From NCBI GenBank assembly GCA_023375785.1, contig SZWC01018883.1, positions 1-22,325 on the forward strand: a DNA stretch of 22,325 nucleotides, given 5' to 3'. Shown here one piece after another: positions 7,981 through 17,105 of the stretch. Made by a program: the position numbers and the translations under genes. How positions within the stretch are numbered: position 1 is the stretch's first letter; each line of letters opens with the position of its first letter. The stretch is from Penium margaritaceum (taxonomy: Eukaryota; Streptophyta; Zygnematophyceae; Desmidiales; Peniaceae). A model generated the notes under the pieces. That model was not told the origin of the DNA. It made no database searches and saw only the letters and a list, made by a program, of their open reading frames with translations.

Positions 7981-9912
7981 TTAAGCACAACGAAGCTGCT
8001 TGGTATGCACATTGTTCTCATCAGACATGCCAGAGGAAGACCCCCACTCGTCCTCCTCCCCACTACCCGAGGGCAGTGACTCTTCTTCTTCTAAGTCCGT
8101 GTCAGTGCAGTCTCCAGAGTTAGAACTCTCACACCATGAGGACTAGGTGGAGTCATGTGCATCATCAGGATTTTCCACCTACGAAGTCATGATAACCATG
8201 CCTTCAGCACCATCTGGTTCCCCACTGCCAGCAGCGTTGCCTGCAACACTGTTTGCACCCACTACACCCCCCTGCACCAAGAGCAGCACCACTGTCTCCG
8301 CTGGCTGGAGGGCCAGCGGAGCTGCTGGCAGCCCCCCTGGCACGTCTTGGACGGCGGGGAGCACGGCGTCTCCCACCTCCATTACTAATAGCCAGCACAA
8401 CGGTCAGCACGCCAGCTGCACTGCCAGCACCCCCACTCCCACCGCCAGCAGCACTGCGTGCCTGCTCGGTTCCACCGGGCGCACCACCCTCCACGCCTTA
8501 TATTTCACCACCAGCACGACCTTGCACGCCTTGTCCTCCACTACCCGCACCACCTGCACCAGCCTCGGCCCTATCCTGCAGCCCCTCACCGACAACAAGC
8601 TCCACTCCACTTGTCTCACCGGCGCTGGCAGCCAGCTCTCTTTTCCGTGCGGCTGCCACTGCTGCCGGTGACAGAGCCGGTTGGTTCTTGCAAAAACGGG
8701 ACGGGTGTCCCTTTTTTCCGCACTTGGTGCAGGTACGATCCAGCTTGCGCCGGCTCTCCCTGTCCATGCGCTTAGAGCGTGGAGGCCCACGAGAGCGCCT
8801 CACACCCGGCTGGCCCCACCCACGCATGAAAGTACTGAAGCTCCCATAGGTTGACACCCGGCATGGGTGTCCTGTACGTACGACGCCAGGCCATCTACGT
8901 CAGATGCATGTCGGTGTACAGCTCCGGGTTTACGCCTTCATCAAGCATGAGCGCCACGGCATACTGGCATGGGTACCCGTATTCTGTCCATTGCCCGCAT
9001 GAGCAGGTTTTCGTGTTCACAATGACTTCACGGCCCGCCAGGCTCCTGGGGCCGGTGACTGTGCCCATGAGCCCGCCGTGCCTCATGACACGGTACTCCT
9101 TGGTGTGTTCGGTGTAGTGCTGCAGCTTGGCATCCACCACGGGAGCGTATCGGCTGTCGCAGTCGTGCGTGGCACGTCGTCGGTCCACGAAAAGTTTATG
9201 TACAAACGGGTAAATTTGTGCAAAACAGTGGAACGGGTACAAGTGGCGGATGTCCATGAGACGGGCGTTCAGTGACTCCATCGCGTTAGACGTCATGTGC
9301 CCGCCACAAGGCACAGTACACTTGAGGTACGTCCACTGCTCCAAAGGCAGCCCGGGGTCGCCGTCTCCACCGAACTGGTACTGGTAGCCCTTGTCCGACG
9401 TCCAGCCGAGCTCATCTCGTGCGTGGTCGAACTCGTTCTGCGTGAAGGCACAAGCCAGTTTCCACATGAGGTTGGCGGCTACGGATCCCCCCTCCGACTT
9501 GACGTTCTCTCGCAGGTGTTGCGCACAGTATCTGTGGATAGCACCTGGCAACTGACGCTTGACGGCAAAAATAAGTCCTACGTCTCTGTCACTGATGACT
9601 ACGGTTCCGTTGTACCTTGCTGTCGGATACGCCTCTGCAAGCTGCTGAAAAAACCAATCCCAATTTTCCTTGTCCTCTTGTGGGAATATCACCCACGCCA
9701 TGGGCACCGCGTGGTTGTTGGCGTCCTAGTATTGTGCCAGTAGTAGCACTTGCTTGAAACCGTCCATTAAGAACGTGCCGTCCATGCACAGCAACCGCCG
9801 CACATGTAGCCACCCGTTTCTGCAGGCATCGGGGGCCACAAAGGCCCATCGGAAGAGATGGTGCTCGGTCCTGCTCAACGACATCCACGGTGGATGGGTC
9901 CACCCTCTTCAA

Positions 9913-10043
9913 CTACAAGAAGGAGTCACAGAAAGAGAGCAGGGCACGTCTTCATATACGCAGAAAACGACGACAAAATACAAGAAACCAGAAAGGATAG
10001 AAGAATACTTAATGCAACGATGTATGCGGAGAAAAGACCCCAC
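9913..10043 (-). other. probable intron in the MULE transposase
   Basis: The N-terminal exon frame (LINLMGEKSL) and the core exon (LKRVDPSTVDVVEQ) are separated by about 130 bp of pyrimidine-rich, non-homologous sequence ending in CCTTCTTGTAG on the minus strand. A GT donor is available at 10043-10042, but it does not restore the downstream frame exactly, so the 5' boundary is unsettled or damaged. Confidence 0.4.
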
Positions 10044-10437
10044 AAGAGGCTCTTCTCGCCCATGAGATTTATCAGTGCCTTCTTCTTAGCCCGGTGTATG
10101 GCATGGTAGGCTGACTTCTCTCCGGTGCGCGCTTCCACGATCTGGCGGAGGGCCTTCGAGGAAGTACATGGCTCTTTGTTCACAGTGTTCTCGATGTGGC
10201 GCAACGCCCACGCGGTTTTCCGCGAGCGGTCTCCTTTAGTGCCTGTTCGGCTGCACTTGTGGCCCTCCTTAAAAAATATGACTTTCACGTTGTTGGTTTT
10301 GCGCTGCCACTGTGCCTTGAGCTGCCACGCGCAACCTGACTGCCTCCACTGCGCACACCGGGCCTCTAGCCGCGAGGGTTCACTTCGCACCAATGTAACC
10401 CCATTGTGTGCGGACACGACGTAGCCGTGAACCACCT

Positions 10438-10538
10438 NNNNNNNNNNNNNNNNNNNNNNNNNNNNNNNNNNNNNNNNNNNNNNNNNNNNNNNNNNNNNNN
10501 NNNNNNNNNNNNNNNNNNNNNNNNNNNNNNNNNNNNNN
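10438..10538. other. assembly gap (101 N)
   Basis: Positions 10438-10538 are all N. The gap falls inside the N-terminal part of the MULE transposase, so the join between the first acidic exon and the DNA-binding domain cannot be read. A CTGCATGCAG sequence that could serve as a splice acceptor on the minus strand sits right at its edge (10539-10548). Confidence 0.99.
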
Positions 10539-10990
10539 CCTGCATGCAGAAGCATCGGTCAGCATTTTTAATGTGGATAGTAGTAGAGGAATATGACAAT
10601 GACAGCAAGAAGGTAGACAGTTGCAACATACTTGGACGCAGTAGCAAAGCCAACCCTTTCAACAATGACGCCATAGCGACTTTCGCGAGTGAAACCCACC
10701 CGCGGCCGGAGGACGGAACGGCTTGACACGAGAGCCACCGTTCAGCCTCATCACAGGCTGTTCTCCACGCTCTAGGGATGTGGAGTTATGCGCTCTGCGG
10801 CCTAGAGGTGCTCGACCCAACAGGCCTCTTCAAAGTCGTCAAAGACAAAGCCGTTCGTGTACCCTTGGGATTCACAACGTTCCTCCTCCTCGTCGGAGCT
10901 GCCGGCGTGGGGTTTCGGGGGAACGTAGAACTTGAAAAGTGGTGGATCCATAAGACCTCCTGTGGGTATGGCATGCAGAAGCATGCATGC

Positions 10991-10997
10991 TTATATA
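10991..10997 (-). promoter_or_regulatory. candidate TATA box of the MULE transposase
   Basis: On the minus strand TATATAA lies 40 bp upstream of the ATG at 10951. That spacing suits a transcription start about 30 bp downstream of a TATA box with a very short leader. It also argues for the ATG at 10951 over the upstream in-frame ATG at 10984, which would fall before the expected transcript start. Confidence 0.35.
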
Positions 10998-10999
10998 CA

Positions 11000-11760
11000 A
11001 ACTATCCACGTATCGGTCATATTCCTTACCATGACACCCACTTACGAGAGTTCAGAACGAGGACGAGAGCCATGGACAACGGGATCACCTCGAAACAGGA
11101 GGGCTCCAAAGGGAAACAACATGTTTCCCATGGTGTGCAAGTGGCACGAACGGTGGACAAAGGGGAAAATAAACGTAGATCATGGCATGCCGCATGGTGA
11201 AATGCGAGACATCATGTCCCATGGTGGTAGTAACGGTCACCCTCGTCAGGAGCATCCAAACTTGGACCGGTTCACAGGCTGTGGGAGCACACACCCACAC
11301 GCCGACGTGGCTTCCGTCTAGCATTCTACAACGTCTTTGGCGGATGCATGGGATCGGAACACTGTATATACCAGTCGACAACCAATATCTGCCGATGTGG
11401 CACATGTGTGGCAAAGGTTATCGTCGTCCACGGTAAGAGTGAGACCCTCTTTGAAATTCTGAAGACGGTACTTCTCTTACATGCACGATCGTGATTCGTA
11501 CTACAGGCGGCGATGACGATAGCGTGTGGTCGTTTTACAAAGATGACGACATCTGCGGAAAAAACCCATTCCCCCCATGTTTCGCAGTAGCATTCAGCGA
11601 TACTATTGTAGAAATTTACTTTGAGACTCGATACTTGACGTTGACGAAACGTAAAGACGCACGTACACACTTCATTTCTATCATGTCACTCACCTGAAGT
11701 TTTCACGCAACTCCCTATAGATAAAAAAATGGAACAAATTCATAGAATTTAAAAATATTG
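11000..11760. other. unassigned sequence upstream of the MULE transposase
   Basis: This region should contain the promoter-side end of the MULE. Open frames (for example plus 10932-11321) carry no recognisable motif. I could not find an inverted match to the other side of the transposase by eye, so the terminal inverted repeat, if any, is undefined. Confidence 0.4.
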
Positions 11761-11918
11761 TGACCAGAATATCCACACATGACAGAATCATGCACAGAAT
11801 ACCGGTAATGTAGTCATGTTTCCTCAAGAGTGGGTACCGCATGCATGGTTACTTGCCATTCGTACTTAGTAATGTGGTCAATGTGGTCACCATTTAAAAT
11901 GTGTGGATATTCTGGTCA
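11761..11918. repeat. perfect 20-bp inverted repeat, 158-bp unit (MITE-like)
   Basis: TGACCAGAATATCCACACAT at 11761-11780 has its exact reverse complement at 11899-11918, separated by 118 bp. A small non-autonomous inverted-repeat element or a large stem-loop would look like this. No convincing target-site duplication flanks the arms, and the right arm overlaps the degenerate ~30-bp array, so inversion within that array is an alternative. Confidence 0.6.
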
Positions 11919-11970
11919 TTTTGTGTACAGAGTGGGTATTCAGGAAGCATGCAGCTCAGAAGGTGGGAAT
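11830..11970 (-). repeat. degenerate ~30-bp array, minus-strand relative of the 232-bp repeat
   Basis: GTGGG/GTGGT-like motifs (CCCAC on the minus strand) recur at about 11845, 11874, 11903, 11932 and 11963, spaced 29-31 bp. This is the same period and core as the repeats at 5401-5632 and 12914-13144 but in the opposite orientation. Overall alignment is weak outside the core motif. Confidence 0.45.
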
Positions 11971-12194
11971 ACGGGAATTAATCCGTTGAAAAAATCACAG
12001 GGGCGACCTCGTCAACCTTGCTTCCTTTCTTCCGGTGTGTGATGCATAGTGCGATACAGGTTTGTCAAATGGAAGCTCATAGAGCTTGTAGGGTTCTCTT
12101 TTTGAGACTTCCGATGCAAGATTTTTCCTCAGTTCCATGTCTCGTATTATGCGAGATATGGAACAAAACAAGCGAGATACGGATCTCGCTGCAG

Positions 12195-12490
12195 TTGTAG
12201 TGTTGCTCCCTCAACCATCAGGTCTCGCCGGCGGCTGAGTGCGTCTGAAAGGGTCGGTTTTGCTTTGCCGATACTCGATATTGTAGTCGAACCCGGATTC
12301 AAGGAACTCCATCCATCGGGTTTGACATCGACTGTGGTTCGGCTATGTCTTCAAATATTTGAGCGCATGGTGGTCGGTGTGTAGGATGCATCTGCGGCAT
12401 TCAAGATAGCACCACCATGTCTTGAATGCATGTATGACTGCAAAAAACTGTTTCTCGTGTACAACGTACCCTAATACACTTTATATTTGA
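12195..12490 (-). pseudogene. Ty3/gypsy RNase H relic
   Basis: Minus-strand translation gives a gypsy RNase H: GYVVHEKQFFAVIHAFKTWW, then ILHTDHHALKYLKT, then RWMEFLESGFDYNIEYRQSK. After a one-base frame change near 12260, ADALSRRRDLMVEG follows, the conserved end of the domain before integrase. TAG at 12343-12345 stands where Gln is usual after LKT. RT lies upstream in an intact gypsy element, but here unrelated AT-rich sequence takes over at about 12490. Only about 95 residues remain, so it is a dead fragment. The catalytic Asp of THDHH is present; the other acidic residues are outside the fragment. Confidence 0.8.
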
Positions 12491-12605
12491 CGAATGTATT
12501 TTAGCATAATTAATTGGATCATGAAAATAATATTTTGTAATTATTGTAGTATACTCTTAATTTCATTTTTTGCGTACCCCATGACACCTAATATTCGACG
12601 ATCAG

Positions 12606-12705
12606 TCCGGGTCACTTTCCAATTTTGACGATCGAAATCGGAAAGTCACCAGGACCTTGGCGCGATCTGCCCGTTCAAATGCTCGAACGTTCAAACGGCC
12701 AGATC
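12606..12705. repeat. two adjacent imperfect palindromes
   Basis: First palindrome about 12607-12653: GGTCACTTTCC (12610-12620) pairs with GGAAAGTCACC (12640-12650) at 10 of 11 positions, with a self-complementary GACGATCG-containing centre. Second palindrome 12664-12705: GATCTG/CAGATC ends with CCGTT/AACGG inside. They sit between the two gypsy relics. They could be termini of a small hairpin transposon or replication-slippage products; no function is claimed. Confidence 0.6.
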
Positions 12706-12913
12706 CCGTGCTTGGTAGAAAGAGCGATCGAGGATTTGACCGCTCGACCCACCGATTTTGTGCTTCGCCACGTGACTCGTGGTAGAAGCTGAACATCTAG
12801 AGAAGGAAAAAACAATGAAAGACTGAAACGACCCATTATTGTATAAAGTTTCCTAGTGGGAAATACCAACTATGTTTGAACCTTGGACATAAAAGTCAGA
12901 GGGGAGACTTGAT

Positions 12914-13144
12914 AGGGGGGATTCCTTTCTACCCACCATTTGGAAAAGTTCTGTGCAGGTTACCCACAGTTGAAAACTGTATGTACGTACCAGCCAATCG
13001 TAGGAGAAGAAGACTAGTATGCCCACTTTTCGGCGGGGGCCTTCCGTTCTCCCCACTGATTTTAATCGGTGCGCACTTTATCCAACGTTAAAAAATGAAG
13101 CACCCTTTGCCCACGTTTTACGAGCTCACTCGGAAACCCACTTT
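12914..13144 (+). repeat. dispersed repeat family, copy 2 (231 bp)
   Basis: Direct-orientation partner of 5401-5632, with the same start AGGGGGGATTCCTTTC and the same CCCAC motif spacing (12932, 12963, 13022, 13052, 13110, 13138). Shared blocks include ACCCACCATTTGGAAAAGTT and GGAGAAGAAGACTAGTATG. The plus frame is open here too (12876-13091), but the aligned residues follow the DNA repeat. Confidence 0.75.
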
Positions 13145-13149
13145 GGACA

Positions 13150-13530
13150 TCAGCTCGTCACTAAACGTGACGAGCGGATGTTCAAAACTCGTGCTCCTAG
13201 ACATCGCGAATCCTGCAGAACGGGCCCCACATCATCCCTGTTCCAAGTGACATTGGCTATTGAGGACCTATAATCTTACTCTTTGAAAATTTCTTTCATT
13301 CCTTCGTTTAGAAATCCTTCCACCGTGCTCATAGAAAACCACCATCAGCTGTTCGACGACAATCAATCAGCTCATATTACTCCTCATTGTTGAGGGACTA
13401 TTCTCTTTAAGAAAATATAGGTGACATGATCTTCACCGGCCATATGGATTGAACGGTTTGAATCCGTCACATCCTACGATGGAAATATTGAAGTTCTATC
13501 TCCTAAACTTTGTAGAGCTCCCGAGACAAA
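13150..13530. other. spacer before the gypsy integrase relic
   Basis: No motif is recognised. The right part, from about 13440, may be decayed gypsy sequence continuous with the integrase fragment, but translation gives no convincing match. Confidence 0.4.
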
Positions 13531-13534
13531 AAGA

Positions 13535-13915
13535 TGGGTGCGAGCACGAGGCTACGACCAGCATGGCGGATATGACAAGGCGAAGTTCTGGTACGACACA
13601 TCCTATTGGCGACGACAATTCACTCGCCAGGTGGTCGTTCCCCGGAACGATGAATTTCGCCGCATGCTGCTCGAAGAATGCCATGACACCGGTCGAGGTG
13701 GAAAATTTTGCGAAGACAATATGCTAAAGAAGCTGGCAAAACATACTTGTGGGACACGATGCAACATGACGTGGCAAACTTCTGCAAATTGTCCGACACA
13801 TGTCAGCGGCAAAAATCCCGTCGTACGAGGCCACCCGGACTTCTGCAACGCTCCCCATGCCGATGGAATAGTGGACTGACATCTACATGGACTTCGTGAG
13901 GAGATTAAAGCTGGA
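13535..13915 (+). pseudogene. Ty3/gypsy integrase zinc-finger relic
   Basis: The plus strand encodes QVVVPRNDEFRRMLLEECHD followed by TGRGGKF (first part of the HHCC finger; the second His position is Lys). After a frame change near 13740 it reads KTYLWDTMQHDVANFCKLSD and TCQRQKSRR (the CX2C-type pair, here CKLSDTC). A further frame change near 13850 gives WTDIYMDFV, the start of the integrase core with the first catalytic Asp. The core is cut off at about 13915, where sequence of the copia B LTR region begins. About 125 residues survive with at least two frameshifts and one TAG. It faces away from the RNase H relic at 12195-12490, so the two are not one collinear element. Confidence 0.82.
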
Positions 13916-13949
13916 AACTGTTCTAGTGCATAGGTTGGGGCAGCTGCGT

Positions 13950-14747
13950 TGTTGATGCAGCGTGCGGGCTTCTACACTCGTTGCATAGGCTACTGCCCCC
14001 TCAGTATGCCGCTCTGAAGTCTAAGCCTAAGTGCATTGTGTTTGTTACTCAGAGACGCGCGCGCCAGTGTTAGCGCCATAAAGCAGCTGAGAACTGGAAA
14101 TGACTGATTAAGAAAACAAGAATGAGCAACAATGGGAGACCCCTCCAAATTTTAGCTCCCTCCAGCTCTATAGAGCTTGTTACTCAGCTTCTAAGCCAAT
14201 CAGAAAACATACCTATTTTCTGGCAGGCAGGGGTTTCTCGGTGAGCCCTGCCAGACGGCCGACAGCCCAAAACCCGTTTTGCCTAAAAACTGGACCATAC
14301 CATAATACGCACGCTGGGAACGTAGCCATGTAGTCAGAATCAGCTAGAAAAACAGCAACGAGGAGTTATGGCTGCCTAAACACAGGCAGCGTCTACGCTA
14401 ATCCCCGGTACCAACAATGCCAAAAAATCATGAAACTTGAACCCTAGGCATAATATGGCGCTGCAAATGCAACAGTGCAGTCAGACACGACACTGGATGT
14501 GTACAGACAGCATATGCAGCGACAGAGACTGCCGGCGGCACGACTGCCAAGTAGGTCTGCCGATGGAGCTGAGCACGTTGGAGGGAGGAGGCTCTAGCAA
14601 GCTGCGTGTAGGCCTCAGCGTGCGTCGGATCCACCAAATGACACTCTAGCAGTATCGTGTCTCGTCGTCAGTCATTTGCACATGGATGTACACAAGCGGG
14701 GAGGACACAACAGAGTACAAGTGAGAGATATGAGGAAAAAACCAACA
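13950..14747 (-). repeat. 3' LTR of copia element B
   Basis: The minus strand starts TGTTGG at 14747 directly after the polypurine tract CATGGGGGAG (14748-14757) and ends ATCAACA at 13950. That gives a 798-bp LTR with TGTTG/CAACA terminal inverted repeats. Polarity and position fit the pol relic upstream. The second LTR is not in the window, so the inner boundary rests on the terminal motif alone. Confidence 0.5.
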
Positions 14748-14806
14748 CTCCCCCATGACTCACAGGCGCAGTACACATAGATGGGCAGAGAGCACAGAGA
14801 CCAAGC

Positions 14807-14807
14807 G

Positions 14808-14838
<31 letters not shown>

Positions 14839-14844
14839 AGGGAG

Positions 14845-14883
<39 letters not shown>
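14807..14883. repeat. (GA)n / (GGGA)n microsatellite
   Basis: About 77 bp of GA repeats with a central GGGA block. It lies between the polypurine tract and the pol stop codon of copia B. It opens spurious Ser/Leu- and Arg/Glu-rich frames. Confidence 0.97.
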
Positions 14884-14886
14884 ATC

Positions 14887-16435
14887 TCACGGATGTACAC
14901 TGATTGCACTCACAGCCTTCCTGAACGAATCACGCTTCAGTACCTTGATAAAAAAGTCAGCCAACTGCCGTGCTGTCTCAACCCACACAATGCTGATGCT
15001 GCCGTTATGCAACAATGAATGCACAAAGTAATACTCAACATTGATATGCTTTGTGCGAGTGTGATGCACAACGTCATTGTCAACAATGGCCATGGCACTT
15101 TCATTGTCACAGTGCAGCGTGATGGATGGGAGTGACTGACGCAACTCGGACAGCAGGCGGCACAACCACACGCTCTCACAAGTGCCACAACCAAGGGCCA
15201 CATACTCAGTCTCAGCAGTGCTGCATGCAATGCAGCCTTGCTAGCCGCTGCACCAGGACATAGCCTTCCCGCCAACAAGAAAGATCCAGCCAGTGTGACT
15301 CTTACCGTTTGGACTGCCGGCCCAGTCACTATTGGTGTATCCCATCGCCATAACGGACTGCTGTCGCCGGAACATGAGGCCTCTCCATGGGGTAGAGATG
15401 ACGTAGTGCAGTACTTGGATCGCGGCCTTGAAGTGGAGGTGATGCGGTAGGAGAGAACTATGCCAGGTTGTTGACGGCGAACACAATGTCTGGACGCGTC
15501 GTCGTCACCAGGAACATCACTGACCCGATGACGTGTAAATATGTTTTCACATCTACTGGCTCCCCCACCATGGATGGATCAGAGCTCTTGAGCATTGTCT
15601 GACCATCGTGTGACATGGGTGAGGGCACTCTCGACACGAGGGGCAGGTGCTCAATGAAGCGCCCAGACAAGGTCTAGACGTAGGCGGCCTGATGGACATG
15701 CAAGATGCCCGTAGAGCGATCATGCTCAAGCTCCATGTCTTAAAAGACTCGTGCTGATCTGAGGTCCTTCATCTGGTAGGAAGCATGCATCAGGTCCTTG
15801 ACCCGCTGGATAGCAGCTGCGTCCGGCGATGCAATGAGTAGGTCGTCGCCATAGACCAGGACAGCGATGAGGGTCTGACCTCAAGGACTGATAAACAGCA
15901 CGGTATCGGCAGAGCTGCGAAGGAGGCCAACGCTGAGAAGTGTGTGAATGATCTCCTTGTTCTAGCAGCATAGTTACTGCTTCAGGCCAAAGAGTGCCTT
16001 CCGTAACTTCTAGACCTTGCTAGAGCCATCATCGAAGCCTGGAGGTTGCACCATGTAGAGCTCCTTGCCCTCAAGTAAGCCATGTAGAAAGGCGTTGCTC
16101 ACATCCATCTGATGCAGTTCCCACCCGTGCTGGGCAACCAGATAGAACAACGCCCGGCTAGTGGAGAACCGACCGACCGGGGCTAGTGAAGTCATAGTCA
16201 ATCCTAGGGACCTCAGCAAACCCCTTGCCAGTAAGACGGGCCTTGTACTTGTCCAGGGACCCGTCTGGCTTCCACTTTCGCCGGAGAACCGACTTGACGC
16301 CAATGGCCTTACGGCCTGGGGGGGGTCGACGAGCTCATAGACGTGATGTTGTCGAATGGCGACAAGCTCGTCGGTGCATGCAGCCTCCCAGTGAGCAGCC
16401 TCAGGAGACACCCAAGCCTCACGTAGGGTGGCTGG
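14887..16435 (-). pseudogene. Ty1/copia pol relic B: RT and RNase H
   Basis: From 16435 downwards the minus strand reads an RT opening (REAWVSPEAAHWEAACTDE), then in shifted frames KYKARLTGKGF, HQMDVSNAFLHG (first catalytic Asp) and KALFGLKQ. VYGDDLLIAS follows (catalytic pair near 15843-15854, YGDD where copia usually has YVDD). VTTTRPDIVFAVN comes next, and RNase H motifs GYTNSDWAGS, HCDNESAMAIV, RTKHINVEYYFV and QLADFFIKVL end at a stop at 14887-14889. Breaks: TAG at 16010-16012, 15962-15964 and 15674-15676, TAA at 15974-15976, and several frameshifts. Integrase and gag are absent because element D is inserted at 16435/16436; the missing half should resume right of the window. Confidence 0.87.
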
Positions 16436-16579
16436 TGTTGAATATGTTTGCCCCTTGTTCAGTCTTGTACGACGGATCAGGAACGCTCTGCCCCTTGTGG
16501 AGGTATGATCCCTGGATTTTTTGTAGGGTAACTCAACTATGCTCTGTCTCATGTGAGATATGACCTGTGAGTACACCAT

Positions 16580-16644
16580 GTAGGTGAGTGGTTAACTTGG
16601 CCATTTTGTTAATTTGGCCAAGTGAGAGGTCATGAGATCGATCA
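16580..16644 (+). promoter_or_regulatory. tRNA-like A-box/B-box pair inside the LTR (second copy 21864-21928)
   Basis: TAGGTGAGTGG (16580-16590; 21864-21874) fits the pol III A-box consensus at all but one position. GAGTTCGATCC (21918-21928) fits the B-box with one mismatch, 54 bp downstream. The following CTGGCTCCA resembles a tRNA 3' side. In the 5' LTR the B-box is damaged at two sites (GAGATCGATCA). No full cloverleaf forms. Either a tRNA/SINE fragment was captured by an ancestral LTR or this is chance; pol III activity is not shown. Confidence 0.4.
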
Positions 16645-16844
16645 TGGCTCCATGCACATCTTGGTTGTTATGGAAGCTTCCAAGAAAGAAATTTCATAGC
16701 TTCTGGGAAACAACACGCCTGATCAGTCACCTTGGCACAAGGATGCTTATGTGTCAAGCCCACAGCGCAAGTCTCTTGGTGATGTGGCAGGGTCAAGCCA
16801 CTTCTCAGGAATGTGCTTTTGAGTTCTAGGACTAGACAGACAGC

Positions 16845-16851
16845 TATAAAA
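16845..16851 (+). promoter_or_regulatory. TATA box of the LTR promoter (second copy 22129-22135)
   Basis: TATAAAA occurs about 410 bp into each LTR (CTATAAAATG in the 5' copy, CTATAAAAGG in the 3' copy). The expected transcript start would lie about 30 bp downstream, near 16880 in the 5' LTR, which would begin the R region. Confidence 0.6.
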
Positions 16852-17090
16852 TGACTTGTCTTGCATGCTGATCAATTAACCCTTGCTTGATGCTCTCTTG
16901 CGTATTGACGACTTGAGCTCTTCTTGAGATGTAATGCTAAGGCGTTAGTACTCTTGAAGGTGAAGTGTATGCCTGATTAAGTTTGGGGTGCACGACACAT
17001 ACCTGCAAAGGAAGAAGGTGTAAAAACCTTTGTGAGCTTTTCGGTTTCGCGGCTTCTCTGCCGGAGGTGGTTAGCTCAGTACCTAACAAA

Positions 17091-17105
17091 GGGTTATGGG
17101 CCCAC
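17091..17105 (+). other. primer-binding site for an internal (half) initiator tRNA-Met
   Basis: GGGTTATGGGCCCAC starts two bases after the LTR end. It is the exact reverse complement of the 15 nt covering the 5' anticodon stem, anticodon loop and first 3' stem bases of plant initiator tRNA-Met as I know that sequence. Plant copia elements normally pair with the tRNA 3' end; no such site is present here. Drosophila copia and yeast Ty5 use this internal half-tRNA mode. Confidence 0.8.

Larger units (their letters stand above)
7981..10951 (-). pseudogene. Mutator-like (MULE/MuDR) transposase, decayed and interrupted by a gap
   Basis: Minus strand, probable start ATG at 10951-10949 (MDPPLFKFYVPP, then acidic DEEEE). 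After the assembly gap comes a MuDR N-terminal DNA-binding-type domain (GCAWQLKAQW, KVIFFKEGHKCSRTG, AYHAIHRAKKKAL). A probable ~130-bp intron ends at the TTGTAG acceptor 9918-9913. The MULE catalytic core follows: CMDGTFLMDGF (first Asp), ISDRDVGLIFA (second Asp), HRYCAQHLRENV and SNAMESLNARL (Glu). A SWIM finger reads CSCGQWTEYGYPCQYAVA, with Tyr where the final His is expected. Next are a CCHC knuckle CTKCGKKGHPSRFC (about 8685-8735), an Ala/Gly-rich linker and an acidic tail ending in TAA at 7981-7983. Breaks: TAG at 9726-9728, 8895-8897, 8179-8181 and 8143-8145, and frameshifts near 9860, 8800 and 8400. Terminal inverted repeats were not found. It would cut and paste the element; this copy is dead. 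Confidence 0.82.
16436..17088 (+). repeat. 5' LTR of element D (653 bp)
   Basis: Starts TGTTG and ends CTAACA directly before the primer-binding site, giving TGTT/AACA terminal inverted repeats. A TATA box, a tRNA-like segment and a 9-bp stem (ACTTGGCCA at 16595-16603 with TGGCCAAGT at 16615-16623) lie inside. The five bases before it, GCTGG (16431-16435), are the candidate left target-site duplication. Confidence 0.9.

Noticed and set aside
8147..8849. Pro/Ser/Thr-rich plus-strand ORFs
   Set aside because: Antisense shadows of the Ala/Gly-rich linker and zinc-knuckle part of the MULE transposase.
12283..12300. B-box-like GGGTTCGAC on the minus strand as a tRNA signal
   Set aside because: It lies inside the conserved SGFDYN coding motif of the gypsy RNase H and has no A-box.
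14672..14890. Ser/Leu-repeat ORF
   Set aside because: Artefact of the GA microsatellite.
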